Origin: Lachnospiraceae bacterium XBD2001
GTDB lineage: Bacteria > Bacillota > Clostridia > Lachnospirales > Lachnospiraceae
DNA: 64,000 nucleotides
Assembly: GCA_900116395.1 (NCBI GenBank)
Contig: FPAN01000003.1
Span: forward strand, 62,001 to 126,000
Direction: 5' to 3'
Shown here: piece after piece, positions 51,604-61,864 of the stretch
Numbering within the stretch: the stretch's first letter is position 1
Layout: every line of letters starts with the position of its first letter
Position numbers and translations under genes: made by a program
Notes under the pieces: model-generated
Told to the model about the DNA's origin: nothing
Database searches by the model: none
What the model saw: only the letters and a program-made list of their open reading frames with translations

Positions 51604-51632
51604 TTGATTTTGACTACTATTTATAGTATATT
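51604..51632 (+). promoter_or_regulatory. Probable promoter of plsX-acpP
   Basis: TTGATT (51604-51609), 17-nt spacer, TATATT (51627-51632). No FapR-type operator was recognised. Confidence 0.65.
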
Positions 51633-51699
51633 TGCAAATGAATAGTTTGAAGAAGTGGCAGATTCTTTTGGCCATTTCCTATACGTTTGGAGGAGAAGC

Positions 51700-52728
51700 A
51701 TGAGTGAGATTACTCGCGTAGCCTTAGATGCTATGGGCGGCGACAATGCTCCTGTTGAGATTATCAAGGGTGGTATTGACGCGATTAATGAACGTGACGA
51801 CATTCATCTGTGCTTGGTGGGTCAGCCGGAAGTCATTGAGGCAGAGTTAGAGAAGTATATCTATCCGAAGGATCAGATTACCGTATACCCGGCCAGCGAA
51901 GTCATTGAGACTGCAGAGCCGCCGGTGAATGCCATTAAGAAGAAGAAGGATTCTTCGATTGTAGTTGGAATGAAGCTTGTGAAGGACGGCGAAGCAGATG
52001 CATTTGTTTCTGCCGGTAGTTCCGGAGCGATTCTTGTTGGAGGCCAGTTGATTGCCGGCCGTATTAAGGGCGTGAAGCGTGCTCCGCTTGCTCCATTGAT
52101 TCCTACAGAACAGGGCGTATCCCTTTTGATTGACTGCGGTGCCAACGTAGATGCCAGAAGTGAGCATCTGGTACAGTTTGCCCGGATGGGTTCCATCTAT
52201 ATGGAACATGTCATGGGTGTGGAGCGTCCGAAGGTTGCAATCGTGAATATCGGTGCCGAGGAAGAGAAGGGGAATGCTCTTGTAAAAGAGACCTATCCGC
52301 TTCTGAAGGCATGTGAAGATATTAATTTTGTCGGCAGCATTGAAGCCAGAGACATTCCGAAGGGCGAAGTGGACGTCATTGTCTGCGAAGCGTTTGTAGG
52401 TAATGTTATCCTGAAGTTGTATGAGGGGCTGGCATCTACCTTGATCAACGTTGTGAAGTCAGGTATGACCAGTACTCCGTTTAGTACCTTAGGAGCTGCC
52501 ATGGCGAAGCCGGCATTGAAGCGTACATTGAAGGCGTTTGATGCTTCCGCATATGGTGGAGCGCCACTGCTTGGATTGAACGGATTAATCGTGAAGACCC
52601 ATGGTAGTGCCACTTCCAAGGAAGTACACAATTCCATCATTCAGTGTGTAAGTTTCAAAGAACAAAATATCAAAGAAAAAATTAGCAGCTGCTTGAATGC
52701 AACTGATGCAAATGAGGAGGAAGCATAA
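51700..52728 (+). CDS. plsX: Phosphate acyltransferase PlsX
   Basis: 342 residues. RVALDAMGGDNAPVEIIKGG is the family N-terminus; SAGSSGAILVGGQLIAGRIK and NIGAEEEKGNALVKETYPLL are conserved. It makes acyl-phosphate from acyl-ACP for PlsY (13.7 kb). The ATG at 51700 follows GGAGGAGAA. Its stop overlaps the acpP start (TAATG). Confidence 0.97.
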   Translation: MSEITRVALDAMGGDNAPVEIIKGGIDAINERDDIHLCLVGQPEVIEAELEKYIYPKDQITVYPASEVIETAEPPVNAIKKKKDSSIVVGMKLVKDGEADAFVSAGSSGAILVGGQLIAGRIKGVKRAPLAPLIPTEQGVSLLIDCGANVDARSEHLVQFARMGSIYMEHVMGVERPKVAIVNIGAEEEKGNALVKETYPLLKACEDINFVGSIEARDIPKGEVDVIVCEAFVGNVILKLYEGLASTLINVVKSGMTSTPFSTLGAAMAKPALKRTLKAFDASAYGGAPLLGLNGLIVKTHGSATSKEVHNSIIQCVSFKEQNIKEKISSCLNATDANEEEA

Positions 52729-52961
52729 TGAACGAGTTTGAGATTCTTAAGAGAGTAATCGCAGAGGTATTGAACGTAGATAAGGATGAGATTACGAAGG
52801 ATACCACTTTCATCGATGATCTTGGCGCTGATTCTTTGGATGTTTTCCAGATTATCATGGGCGTTGAGGAAGAGCTTGATATCGAAGTGAACAGCGATGA
52901 AGCTGAGAAGATCGTAACTGTTGGCGATGCGGTTGAATTAATCAAGAAGACCGTTGGCTAA
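52728..52961 (+). CDS. acpP: Acyl carrier protein
   Basis: 77 residues, acidic. The phosphopantetheine site is Ser36 in DDLGADSLDVFQIIMGVEEE. It carries acyl chains in fatty-acid synthesis and to PlsX. Translationally coupled to plsX. Confidence 0.97.
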   Translation: MNEFEILKRVIAEVLNVDKDEITKDTTFIDDLGADSLDVFQIIMGVEEELDIEVNSDEAEKIVTVGDAVELIKKTVG

Positions 52962-52988
52962 TGATTGATTGATAATAGAATAAGAATG

Positions 52989-53014
52989 AAAAACCCTTGT
53001 CTCAAGGGTTTTTT
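52989..53014 (+). terminator. Intrinsic terminator between acpP and rnc
   Basis: Perfect 11-bp arms (52989-52999, 53003-53013), loop TCT, T run within the right arm. Confidence 0.88.
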
Positions 53015-53037
53015 CGTTCCTTATGGGGAGATATGTT

Positions 53038-53727
53038 TTGGACTTATTGAAGGAATTTGAAGAGAAGATCGGATATGAGTTTAAAGACAAAAGCTTACTT
53101 ATGCAGGCTCTGACTCATAGCTCTTATGCCAATGAGAAGCACCTTGGAAAGTTTACGGACAATGAGCGCCTGGAGTTCTTAGGCGATGCCGTATTGGAAG
53201 TGGTTTCAAGTGAGTTTTTGTATTTAAATTTTACACAGTTTTCCGAAGGAGAACTATCTAAATTACGTGCGAGTCTGGTATGTGAACCGACATTGGCGTA
53301 TTGTACCAAGGAGATTGACTTGGGGGATTACGTACGCCTTGGCAAGGGTGAGGACCAGACCGGCGGTAGATTTCGTAAATCTATTCTGTCAGACGCCCTA
53401 GAGGCCGTCATTGGTGCAATGTTCTTGGATGGAGGTATGGCTCCGGCTAAGGCATTCATACTCCGTTTTATTCTCACGGATATTGAGCACAAGAGGAAGT
53501 TCCACGATAGCAAGACTGCATTGCAGGAGGCTGTACAGGCGAAGCATGAAGATGTATTGCATTATGAGTTGGTTGGCGAGAGCGGACCGGATCATTGCAA
53601 GGAATTCGTGGTCAGCGTCTATGTGGGTGACAAATGCTTAGGAACCGGTAAAGGTTCTTCGAAGAAGGCAGCGGAACAAGAAGCGGCATATCATGCCCTG
53701 CTTCTGATTGAGGGAGAGAACAAATAA
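53038..53727 (+). CDS. rnc: Ribonuclease III
   Basis: 229 residues. The nuclease signature NERLEFLGDAVLEVVSSEFL lies near residue 42 and the second acidic site at SDALEAVIGAMFLDGG; the C-terminal double-stranded RNA-binding domain shows GSSKKAAEQEAAYHALL. It processes rRNA precursors and structured mRNAs. The TTG at 53038 is preferred since GGGGAG is 7 nt upstream; an in-frame ATG at 53023 has no ribosome site. Stop overlaps smc start. Confidence 0.95.
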   Translation: MDLLKEFEEKIGYEFKDKSLLMQALTHSSYANEKHLGKFTDNERLEFLGDAVLEVVSSEFLYLNFTQFSEGELSKLRASLVCEPTLAYCTKEIDLGDYVRLGKGEDQTGGRFRKSILSDALEAVIGAMFLDGGMAPAKAFILRFILTDIEHKRKFHDSKTALQEAVQAKHEDVLHYELVGESGPDHCKEFVVSVYVGDKCLGTGKGSSKKAAEQEAAYHALLLIEGENK

Positions 53728-56700
53728 TGTATCTGAAAAGTATCGAAATGCATGGATTCAAGTCCTTTGCAAACAAAATTGTTCTGGAATTCCATGACGG
53801 TATTACCGGTATCGTTGGACCGAACGGTAGTGGTAAGAGTAACGTTGCGGATGCAGTACGTTGGGTATTGGGCGAGCAGAGTGCCCGTCAGCTTCGTGGT
53901 GCCAGCATGCAGGATGTTATTTTTGCCGGAACCCAGAACCGCAATCCATTGAGCTATGCGTATGTTGCCATTACCCTAGACAACTCCGATCATATGCTTC
54001 CTATCGATTTTGAGGAAGTAACCATCGCCAGACGTGTGTATCGTTCCGGTGAGAGTGAGTATTTGTTGAATGGTTCTCCTTGCCGTCTGAAGGATGTGAA
54101 TGAGCTTTTCTTCGATACCGGTATTGGTAAAGAGGGTTACTCCATCATTGGACAGGGTCAGATTGAGCGTATCTTATCCGGTAAGCCGGAAGAACGTAGA
54201 GAGCTGTTTGATGAGGCGGTTGGTATTGTTAAGTACAAGAAGCGTAAGGCTGCTTCCATTAAGAAGTTAGAGGAAGAGCGTGAGAATCTTGTTCGTGTGA
54301 ACGATATTTTGGCAGAGCTGGAACGCCAGGTTGGACCGTTGGAAGAGCAGGCCCAGACCGCCAAGTTGTATTTGAAGCGTAAGGAAGAACTGAAGACTTA
54401 CGATGTGAATATGTTCTTATTGGAGATTTCCCGTCTCAACCAGCTGTTGGATGAGATTAATAAGAACTATCGTATTACCGATGAACAGCTGCAGAGCCAG
54501 AAGGAAGAGGACGAGCGCATTAGGGTGACCTATGCTTCCTTGGAAGAACAGTTAGAGGCGGTGGATGCCCAGATCGATTCTTTGAAGGACGAGGAGAGCA
54601 AGACGTCCATTGCCAAGTCCCAGTTGGAGAACGAGATTAAGCTCTTAGAAGAGCAGATTCGTTTTGCACAGTCTTCCGAAGAGAATACTGCGAAGCGTAA
54701 GGCGGAAATCGAGAGCGAGAAGGAAGCTTTCGAGAAAGAAAAAGAAGGCTACGAACAGCAGAATGCCGAGCTGACCGAACTTCTGAATGAGGCAGTGGAG
54801 CGTTTGAATAAGGCGAAGGAATACTTTGCCAACTTAGAGAATGAAATCAATGCATGCAATGAGGGCATTGAGCGGGATAACCGCGAGATGTTGGCATTGA
54901 TTAACGGTCGAAGTGAGATTAAGTCCAAGGAACAGAAGTATTCCACCATGACCGAGCAGATTAACATCCGCAAGGCCCAGTTGAATCAGCGTTTGTTGGC
55001 TCGCAAGACCGAAGAGAACCAGTTGCAGGCTGAGGTGGAGAAGGCCGCTGCTGCGTACGATGAAATTCGTAATAAGACGGAAGAATTAGAGCAGAACCAG
55101 AAGGAAATCGAAACCAAGATTCACGATTCCAAGGATCGCATCCGTCAGGCAAATATTGCCTTGCAGGAAGCGAAGGATGCTTACAATAAGGAATCTTCCC
55201 GTTTAGAGTCTTTGAAGAATATTGCAGAACGTTATGACGGATACGGTAAGAGTATTCGTTCCGTTATGGAGCAGAAGGACAAGAATTCCGGTATCCATGG
55301 CGTTATTGCAGACTTGATTCACGTACAGAAGAAGTACGAGATTGCCATTGAGACCGCTCTTGGCGGAAACATCCAGAACATTGTTACCGAGGATGAAGAG
55401 ACAGCGAAGCGCATGATTGATTTCTTGAAGAAGAATCATCTGGGTCGTGCAACCTTCCTTCCGATTACCAGTGTGGATGGTCGTGGCAACTTCAAGAAGA
55501 CAGAGGTGTTAGAGGATAAGGGCGTTATCGGCCTTGCTTCCGAATTGGTGGACTGTGATTCCCAGTACGAAGGCGTGATTGCATATTTGCTGGGACGTGT
55601 GGTTGTAACCAAGACCGTGGATGATGCGTTGGCCCTTGCCCGCAAGAATAAGTATTCCCTTCATATCGTAACCTTAGAGGGTGAGTATTTAAGTCCGGGT
55701 GGTTCCATCTCCGGTGGTGCCTTCCGTAATAACAGCAACCTTCTTGGTCGTCATCGTGAGATTGACGATATGGAGAAGCGTTTGGAAGAGCTTGCAGCTA
55801 AGCAAAAAGAGATGGATCAGGATATTCTTGGTCGTCAGGCTGCCATCGCTCTTTTGGAAGATGATTTGGATGAGAACCGGAAGGCTCTGTCTGCAGCTGC
55901 CGTAGAGCGCAATACCGCGGAGATCAATCTGGCTCGTTCCAAGGAATTGATGAAGGAAAGCGAGAATGCATTCCAGTCCTTGAATACGGAAGGCGCCGAT
56001 ATCGAGAAGCAGTTAGCGGAAATCGAGAAGGCACAGAAGGACATTGCAGGCGAGTTGGAAGCTTCCCTTACCAGAGAGCAGGAATTGAAGGATGAGATTG
56101 CTGCTTTGAACCAGACCTTGGATGAGAAGACCTACATGGAGACTGCAGCCAACCGTAATGTGGCTGAGGTTCAGATTGAAGAGGCTTCCGCCCGCCAGAA
56201 GGTTGATTTTGTAAATGACCACATCTCCCGTGTTACCGCTTCCATTGAGAAGAGTGAGGCGGCATTGGCAGAACTTTTAAGCCAGGCTGCTAACTCTAAG
56301 GAAGAGATGGAACAGCGTCGTAACGACATCGAGCGGATTAAGGATACCATCAGCGGAGCAGATGAGAACTTCGCCGCATTGGAAGCGGAGTTAAAGGCTG
56401 CTCAGGCCAAGAAAATCGAACTCAATGATGAGTACAAGAGCTTCTTCGACAAGAAGGAGGCCATCTCCAAGGCTATTGCAGATTTGGAGAAGGAAATCTT
56501 CCGTTTGGATGCCCAGCGTGAGAAGACCAATGATTCCATCAATTACCAGAACAGCTACATGTGGGATGAGTATGAACTAACTTACCATGCTGCAGAGCGA
56601 CTGCGTGATGAGAACTACAAGGATCATGACGTCCTTCGCAAGTTGGTAAACTCCACCAAGGATGCCCTGAAGAAGATGGGCAACGTCAACGTCAATGCCA

Positions 56701-57287
56701 TTGAGGAATATAAGGAAGTATCCGAGCGTTATTACTTCTTAAAAGACCAGCATGATGACTTGATCGAAGCGGAACAGCGTCTGGTTGAGATTATCGATGA
56801 ATTGGATACCGGAATGCGTCAGCAGTTCACGGAGGGATTTGCCAATATTCAAAGAGAATTCGACAAGGCCTTCAAGGAACTCTTCGGTGGCGGTAAGGGT
56901 GAGCTTGCCTTGGTTGAGGGTGAGGACATCTTAGAGACCGGCATTAAGATTATTGCACAGCCACCGGGAAAGAAATTGCAGAATATGATGCAGCTCTCCG
57001 GTGGTGAGAAGTCCTTAACTGCGATTGCACTTCTTTTCGCAATCCAGAACTTGAAGCCATCTCCGTTCTGTCTCTTAGACGAGATTGAGGCGGCATTGGA
57101 TGACTCCAACGTAGACCGTTATGCCAAGTATTTGCATAAGCTGACCAAGAATACACAGTTTATCGTAATTACCCATAGACGAGGAACCATGAATGCAGCG
57201 GACCGTCTCTACGGTATCACCATGCAGGAGAAGGGTATCTCCACATTGGTTTCCGTAAACTTAATTGAAGCAGATTTGGATGAATAA
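53727..57287 (+). CDS. smc: Chromosome condensation ATPase SMC
   Basis: 1186 residues, the full length. N-terminal head with P-loop GPNGSGKSNVADAVRWVLGE; two long coiled coils (about 170-500 and 670-1000) around a hinge at about 515-660 (GIHGVIADLIHVQKKYEIAI start); C-terminal head with signature LSGGEKSLTAIALLFAIQNL and Walker B CLLDEIEAALDDSN. Works with ScpA/ScpB (16.7 kb) in chromosome organisation. It sits between rnc and ftsY in the standard order. Confidence 0.98.
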   Translation: MYLKSIEMHGFKSFANKIVLEFHDGITGIVGPNGSGKSNVADAVRWVLGEQSARQLRGASMQDVIFAGTQNRNPLSYAYVAITLDNSDHMLPIDFEEVTIARRVYRSGESEYLLNGSPCRLKDVNELFFDTGIGKEGYSIIGQGQIERILSGKPEERRELFDEAVGIVKYKKRKAASIKKLEEERENLVRVNDILAELERQVGPLEEQAQTAKLYLKRKEELKTYDVNMFLLEISRLNQLLDEINKNYRITDEQLQSQKEEDERIRVTYASLEEQLEAVDAQIDSLKDEESKTSIAKSQLENEIKLLEEQIRFAQSSEENTAKRKAEIESEKEAFEKEKEGYEQQNAELTELLNEAVERLNKAKEYFANLENEINACNEGIERDNREMLALINGRSEIKSKEQKYSTMTEQINIRKAQLNQRLLARKTEENQLQAEVEKAAAAYDEIRNKTEELEQNQKEIETKIHDSKDRIRQANIALQEAKDAYNKESSRLESLKNIAERYDGYGKSIRSVMEQKDKNSGIHGVIADLIHVQKKYEIAIETALGGNIQNIVTEDEETAKRMIDFLKKNHLGRATFLPITSVDGRGNFKKTEVLEDKGVIGLASELVDCDSQYEGVIAYLLGRVVVTKTVDDALALARKNKYSLHIVTLEGEYLSPGGSISGGAFRNNSNLLGRHREIDDMEKRLEELAAKQKEMDQDILGRQAAIALLEDDLDENRKALSAAAVERNTAEINLARSKELMKESENAFQSLNTEGADIEKQLAEIEKAQKDIAGELEASLTREQELKDEIAALNQTLDEKTYMETAANRNVAEVQIEEASARQKVDFVNDHISRVTASIEKSEAALAELLSQAANSKEEMEQRRNDIERIKDTISGADENFAALEAELKAAQAKKIELNDEYKSFFDKKEAISKAIADLEKEIFRLDAQREKTNDSINYQNSYMWDEYELTYHAAERLRDENYKDHDVLRKLVNSTKDALKKMGNVNVNAIEEYKEVSERYYFLKDQHDDLIEAEQRLVEIIDELDTGMRQQFTEGFANIQREFDKAFKELFGGGKGELALVEGEDILETGIKIIAQPPGKKLQNMMQLSGGEKSLTAIALLFAIQNLKPSPFCLLDEIEAALDDSNVDRYAKYLHKLTKNTQFIVITHRRGTMNAADRLYGITMQEKGISTLVSVNLIEADLDE

Positions 57288-57289
57288 GT

Positions 57290-58462
57290 ATGGCTTTATT
57301 TGGATTTGGTAAGAAAAAACAGGATATCATTGCTGCTGCAGCCGGACTCAACTTCGAGGAGAATCCGAAGAAGGAAGATGCGGCCTCGGAAGAAGTTGTA
57401 GAGGAAATCCCTGCAGGTCCATCCATTCTGGATGAAGTAAAAGAGGAGATGGATTCCTTGAAGCCTTCGGAATTGAAGGCGAACTTCGGTAAGAATGCCG
57501 ATGGCTCCCTTGCAGAGGAAGCACCGCAAGAAGTGGTGGAAGAGCCGGTGGAAGAAGGCGGATTTTTTAAGAAGTTAGTTGCCGGTCTTTCCAAGACCAG
57601 AGACAACTTCGTTCGTAACATGGATTACGCCTTCGGCGCCACGGAGATTAATGACGACTTCTATGAAGAGCTGGAAGAGATTCTAATCTCCGGCGATATC
57701 GGTGTTCGTACGACGGATGCCATTCTGGAGAAGTTAAAAGAAGAAGTACGTGCCCGTAAGATTGTAGATCCCACGGAGTGCAAGCAGGTACTGGTGGATG
57801 CCATTCGTTCCCAGATGGATTTGGGCGATGCGGCATATGAGTTTGAGAAGCAGCGTTCCGTTGTTTTTGTCATTGGCGTGAACGGTGTTGGAAAAACAAC
57901 GACCATCGGTAAGCTGGCAGCGAAGTTAAAAGCCATGGATAAGAAAGTGGTGATTGCTGCAGCGGATACCTTCCGTGCCGCAGCGGGAGACCAGTTGCGG
58001 GAATGGGCGAACCGTGTAGGTGTGGATATGATTGGCGGACAGGACGGAAGTGATCCTGCGGCGGTTGTATTTGATGCCATTGCTTCTGCCAAGGCTAAGA
58101 ATGCAGATGTTCTTCTCATTGATACTGCCGGACGTCTTCATAACAAGAAGAATTTGATGGACGAGCTGTCCAAGATGAACCGTATTATTGAGCGGGAATA
58201 CCCGGGTGCTTATAAGGAGTCTTTGGTTGTGTTGGACGCAACTACCGGACAGAATGCCTTGAATCAGGCCAAAGAATTCAAGGAAGCAGCAGACTTAACC
58301 GGTGTGGTACTGACCAAGATGGACGGAACGGCTAAGGGTGGTATTGCTGTGGCAATCCAGTCCGAACTTGGCGTACCGGTGAAGTACATCGGTGTGGGTG
58401 AAAGTGTGGATGACCTGGAGAAATTCGATGCCAACCAATTCGTAAAAGCATTGTTTCTCTAA
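57290..58462 (+). CDS. ftsY: SRP receptor GTPase FtsY
   Basis: 390 residues. An acidic N-terminal A domain of about 85 residues, then the NG domain with P-loop GVNGVGKTTTIGKLAAKLKA, DTAGRLHNKKNLMDEL, and TKMDGTAKGG. It receives Ffh-ribosome complexes at the membrane. Starts 2 nt after smc, in the same operon. Standard member. Confidence 0.97.
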   Translation: MALFGFGKKKQDIIAAAAGLNFEENPKKEDAASEEVVEEIPAGPSILDEVKEEMDSLKPSELKANFGKNADGSLAEEAPQEVVEEPVEEGGFFKKLVAGLSKTRDNFVRNMDYAFGATEINDDFYEELEEILISGDIGVRTTDAILEKLKEEVRARKIVDPTECKQVLVDAIRSQMDLGDAAYEFEKQRSVVFVIGVNGVGKTTTIGKLAAKLKAMDKKVVIAAADTFRAAAGDQLREWANRVGVDMIGGQDGSDPAAVVFDAIASAKAKNADVLLIDTAGRLHNKKNLMDELSKMNRIIEREYPGAYKESLVVLDATTGQNALNQAKEFKEAADLTGVVLTKMDGTAKGGIAVAIQSELGVPVKYIGVGESVDDLEKFDANQFVKALFL

Positions 58463-58515
58463 GAGGGTTGTGAGATAATCCAAGGAAAAGGAAAAAGGAA
58501 AGAAGGAAAAAGATT

Positions 58516-59727
58516 ATGTTAACAAAGAAAGATTTTGACGAAGCTTGTAGCGTCGTCAGTCGCGTAACGCTGGAAACCAAGCTGATCTACAGTGATTTCC
58601 TAAGTGACAAGACCGGTAACAAAGTATATTTGAAGCCGGAGAACATGCAGTTCACCGGAGCCTATAAGGTTCGTGGTGCTTACTACAAGATTTCTACCTT
58701 GTCTGATGAGGAACGCGCCAAGGGACTGATTACCGCATCTGCCGGTAACCATGCGCAGGGTGTAGCATATGCAGCGAAGTTGTTCGGCTGTAAGGCTGTC
58801 ATCGTAATGCCTACTACCACACCGCTGATTAAGGTGAACCGTACCAAGAGCTATGGTGCCGAGGTGGTGTTATACGGAGACGTATATGATGAGGCATGCG
58901 AGTATGCATTGAAGTTAGCCAAGGAGGAAGGGTATACCTTCATTCATCCTTTTGACGATCCGGCAGTTGCAACCGGTCAGGGTACCATTGCCATGGAGAT
59001 CATCAAGGAACTTCCTTTGGTGGATTATATTCTTGTTCCAATCGGTGGCGGCGGATTGGCAACCGGTGTATCTACGTTAGCGAAACTGATCAATCCAAAG
59101 ATTAAGGTCATCGGCGTAGAACCGGAAGGAGCAGCCTGCATGAAGGCTTCTTTGGCCAAGGGCGAAGTGACTACTTTACCAACCGTGAATACCATTGCGG
59201 ACGGTACTGCTGTTAAGACTCCGGGAACTCAGATTTTCCCATACATCCAGAAGAACATCGATGATATTGTGACCGTTGGTGACGACGAGCTCATCTGTGC
59301 GTTTTTGGATATGGTTGAGAACCACAAGATGGTGGTTGAGAACTCCGGACTTTTGTCTGTTGCGGCCATTCAGAAGATGAATCTGAAGAACAAGAACGTG
59401 GTATGTATCTTAAGCGGCGGTAACATGGATGTGATTACCATGTCTTCCGTGGTACAGCAGGGACTGATTTTCAGAGACCGTATTTTTACCGTGTCCGTAT
59501 TGCTTCCGGATAAGCCGGGCCAGTTGGCTGCAGTTGCGGATACCATTGCTAAGCAGCAAGGTAACGTGATTAAGTTGGAACACAACCAGTTCGTTACCAC
59601 CAACCGTACCGCACAGGTGGAGCTGCGTATTACGCTGGAAGCTTTCGGTAGCGACCACAAAGAGCAGATTATGGAGGCGTTGGATCAGGGCGGATATAAG
59701 CCGAAGATTGTACGCACCAGTTTATAA
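58516..59727 (+). CDS. Threonine dehydratase with C-terminal ACT domain
   Basis: 403 residues. A PLP fold-type II enzyme: Lys51 in FTGAYKVRGAYYK forms the cofactor aldimine; SAGNHAQGVAYAAKLFGCKA and the phosphate loop IPIGGGGLATGVS-like VPIGGGGLATGVSTLAK are present. The C-terminal ACT domain (about 330-403, FTVSVLLPDKPGQLAAVADT) suggests amino-acid feedback. It converts threonine to 2-oxobutanoate, serving isoleucine synthesis (IlvA) or catabolism (TdcB). The length matches the short, single-ACT type. AAAGGAAAGAAGGA precedes the ATG. Confidence 0.92.
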   Translation: MLTKKDFDEACSVVSRVTLETKLIYSDFLSDKTGNKVYLKPENMQFTGAYKVRGAYYKISTLSDEERAKGLITASAGNHAQGVAYAAKLFGCKAVIVMPTTTPLIKVNRTKSYGAEVVLYGDVYDEACEYALKLAKEEGYTFIHPFDDPAVATGQGTIAMEIIKELPLVDYILVPIGGGGLATGVSTLAKLINPKIKVIGVEPEGAACMKASLAKGEVTTLPTVNTIADGTAVKTPGTQIFPYIQKNIDDIVTVGDDELICAFLDMVENHKMVVENSGLLSVAAIQKMNLKNKNVVCILSGGNMDVITMSSVVQQGLIFRDRIFTVSVLLPDKPGQLAAVADTIAKQQGNVIKLEHNQFVTTNRTAQVELRITLEAFGSDHKEQIMEALDQGGYKPKIVRTSL

Positions 59728-59738
59728 TTGCATGTATT

Positions 59739-59770
59739 TCCCGGGCCAAGATGCCCGGGATTTTCTATTT
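59739..59770 (+). terminator. Intrinsic terminator after threonine dehydratase
   Basis: TCCCGGGC (59739-59746) pairs perfectly with GCCCGGGA (59753-59760); TTTTCTATTT follows. Confidence 0.9.
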
Positions 59771-59793
59771 GGGGAATATATGTTCGAAGATGC

Positions 59794-59823
59794 TTTACAT
59801 CATACAAGATAATGTGGTAAAAT
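59794..59823 (+). promoter_or_regulatory. Probable promoter of the topoisomerase pair
   Basis: TTTACA (59794-59799), 18-nt spacer, TAAAAT (59818-59823). About 95 nt of leader follow before the first gene. Confidence 0.55.
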
Positions 59824-59919
59824 CACCATGGTATCCGAAGATATAGCTGTTATCTGACGGATAATTCGGGGAAAACAATTACAATTATTTGATATTGATA
59901 TAGAAGGAGTATTTATTTC

Positions 59920-61842
59920 ATGGCAAAAAAGGAAGCGTATGGAGCCAGTTCCATTACCGTCTTAGAAGGATTAGAGGCAGTTCGTAAGCGCCCGGGTATG
60001 TACATCGGTAGCGTTACCCGTAAGGGACTGAATCATTTGATCTACGAAGTGGTGGACAACTCCGTAGATGAGCATTTGGCCGGATATTGCAATACGATTC
60101 ATGTTACTTTGGAACGGGACGGTTCCTGTACCGTAGAAGATGACGGACGTGGTATTCCGGTAGAGATGCATGCCAAGGGCGTGTCTGCTGCACGTGTTGT
60201 ATTTACCACCTTACATGCCGGTGGTAAGTTCGATAATACCGTATATAAGACTTCCGGTGGTTTGCACGGTGTAGGTTCTTCCGTAGTGAATGCCCTTTCT
60301 TCCTACATGGATGTAGAGATTTCCAGAGACGGACAGATTTATCATGACCGCTACGAGCAGGGTAATCCGGTAGAAAAGTTGGACAAGGGATTGCTTCCGG
60401 TGATCGGTAAGACCAAGAAGACCGGAACCAAGATCAACTTCCTTCCGGATCCGGAGATTTTTGAGAAGACCCGCTTCAAAGAGGACGAGGTCAAGAGCCG
60501 TATGCATGAGACGGCTTATCTGAATCCGAAGTTGACCATTATCTACGACGATTTACGGGACGAGGAGCCGGAGCATATCGTATTCCATGAGGAAGACGGT
60601 ATTGTCGGATTCGTTCGTGATATCAATAAGAACACGGAAGCATTGCATGATGTCATTGCTTTTTCCGGAGTATCTGACGGCATCGAAGTGGATGTAGCAT
60701 TCCAGTTCGTGAATGAGTTCCATGAAAATATCTTGGGATTCTGTAATAACATCTATAACTCTGAGGGTGGTACCCATATTACCGGTTTTAAGACCCAGTT
60801 CACCACCGTCATTAATAACTATGCGAGAGAGCTTGGTATCTTAAAGGATAAGGATGCGAACTTCACCGGTGCGGATGTCCGTAACGGTATGACAGCAGTC
60901 GTATCCATTAAGCATCCGGATCCACGATTCGAAGGACAGACCAAGACCAAGCTGGATAACCAGGACGCCCAGAAGGCTACTGCCAAGGTAACCGGTGAAG
61001 AGATTCAGCTCTACTTCGACCGTAACGTGGAGGTGTTGAAGACTGTTATTTCCTGCGCGGAGAAGGCTGCGAAGATTCGTAAGACAGAGGAGCGTGCCAA
61101 GACCAATCTTTTGACCAAGCAGAAGTATTCCTTCGACACCAACGGCAAGCTTGCTAACTGTGAGAGCCGGGATGCCAAGCAGTGTGAGATTTTTATCGTC
61201 GAGGGAGATTCTGCGGGTGGTTCTGCCAAGACCGCACGTAACCGTATGTACCAGGCAATCCTTCCAATCCGCGGTAAAATCTTAAACGTTGAGAAGGCGT
61301 CTATCGATAAGGTTTTGGCGAATGCGGAGATCAAGACCATGATCAATGCCTTCGGTTGCGGATTCTCCGAAGGATTCGGTAATGACTTTGATATTACCAA
61401 GTTACGTTATGACAAGATTATTATCATGGCCGATGCGGACGTGGACGGTGCCCATATTGCAACGTTGCTTTTGACCTTGTTCTATCGCTTCATGCCGGAG
61501 CTGATTTACGAAGGCCATGTGTATATTGCAATGCCGCCACTCTATAAGGCAATGCCGCAGAAGGGGGAAGAGGAGTATCTCTATGATGATGCGGCCCTAG
61601 AGCGCTATCGTAAGACCCATAAGGGACCGTTTACCTTGCAGCGTTACAAGGGTCTTGGTGAGATGGATGCGGAGCAGCTTTGGGAGACCACTTTGGACCC
61701 GGAGCGTCGTCTGTTGAAGCTGGTGGAGATTGAGGACGGCCGTATGGCCTCCGATGTAACGGAGATGCTGATGGGGAATGATGTACCTCCACGTAAAGCG
61801 TTTATTTATTCCCATGCCAATGAGGCGGAGTTAGATATTTAA
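59920..61842 (+). CDS. Type IIA topoisomerase B subunit (probably ParE)
   Basis: 640 residues. GHKL ATPase (VLEGLEAVRKRPGMYIGS, DNSVDEHLAG, DDGRGIPVE, GGLHGVGSSVVNALS), transducer, and TOPRIM domain with EGDSAGGSAKTARNR and the DADVDGAHI metal site. It powers strand passage with the A subunit encoded 22 nt downstream. GyrB and ParE are hard to separate by eye; the A subunit's lack of a GyrA box favours ParE. GyrB is the alternative. Confidence 0.9.
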   Translation: MAKKEAYGASSITVLEGLEAVRKRPGMYIGSVTRKGLNHLIYEVVDNSVDEHLAGYCNTIHVTLERDGSCTVEDDGRGIPVEMHAKGVSAARVVFTTLHAGGKFDNTVYKTSGGLHGVGSSVVNALSSYMDVEISRDGQIYHDRYEQGNPVEKLDKGLLPVIGKTKKTGTKINFLPDPEIFEKTRFKEDEVKSRMHETAYLNPKLTIIYDDLRDEEPEHIVFHEEDGIVGFVRDINKNTEALHDVIAFSGVSDGIEVDVAFQFVNEFHENILGFCNNIYNSEGGTHITGFKTQFTTVINNYARELGILKDKDANFTGADVRNGMTAVVSIKHPDPRFEGQTKTKLDNQDAQKATAKVTGEEIQLYFDRNVEVLKTVISCAEKAAKIRKTEERAKTNLLTKQKYSFDTNGKLANCESRDAKQCEIFIVEGDSAGGSAKTARNRMYQAILPIRGKILNVEKASIDKVLANAEIKTMINAFGCGFSEGFGNDFDITKLRYDKIIIMADADVDGAHIATLLLTLFYRFMPELIYEGHVYIAMPPLYKAMPQKGEEEYLYDDAALERYRKTHKGPFTLQRYKGLGEMDAEQLWETTLDPERRLLKLVEIEDGRMASDVTEMLMGNDVPPRKAFIYSHANEAELDI

Positions 61843-61864
61843 TTGGATTTAGGAGAGAGCAATT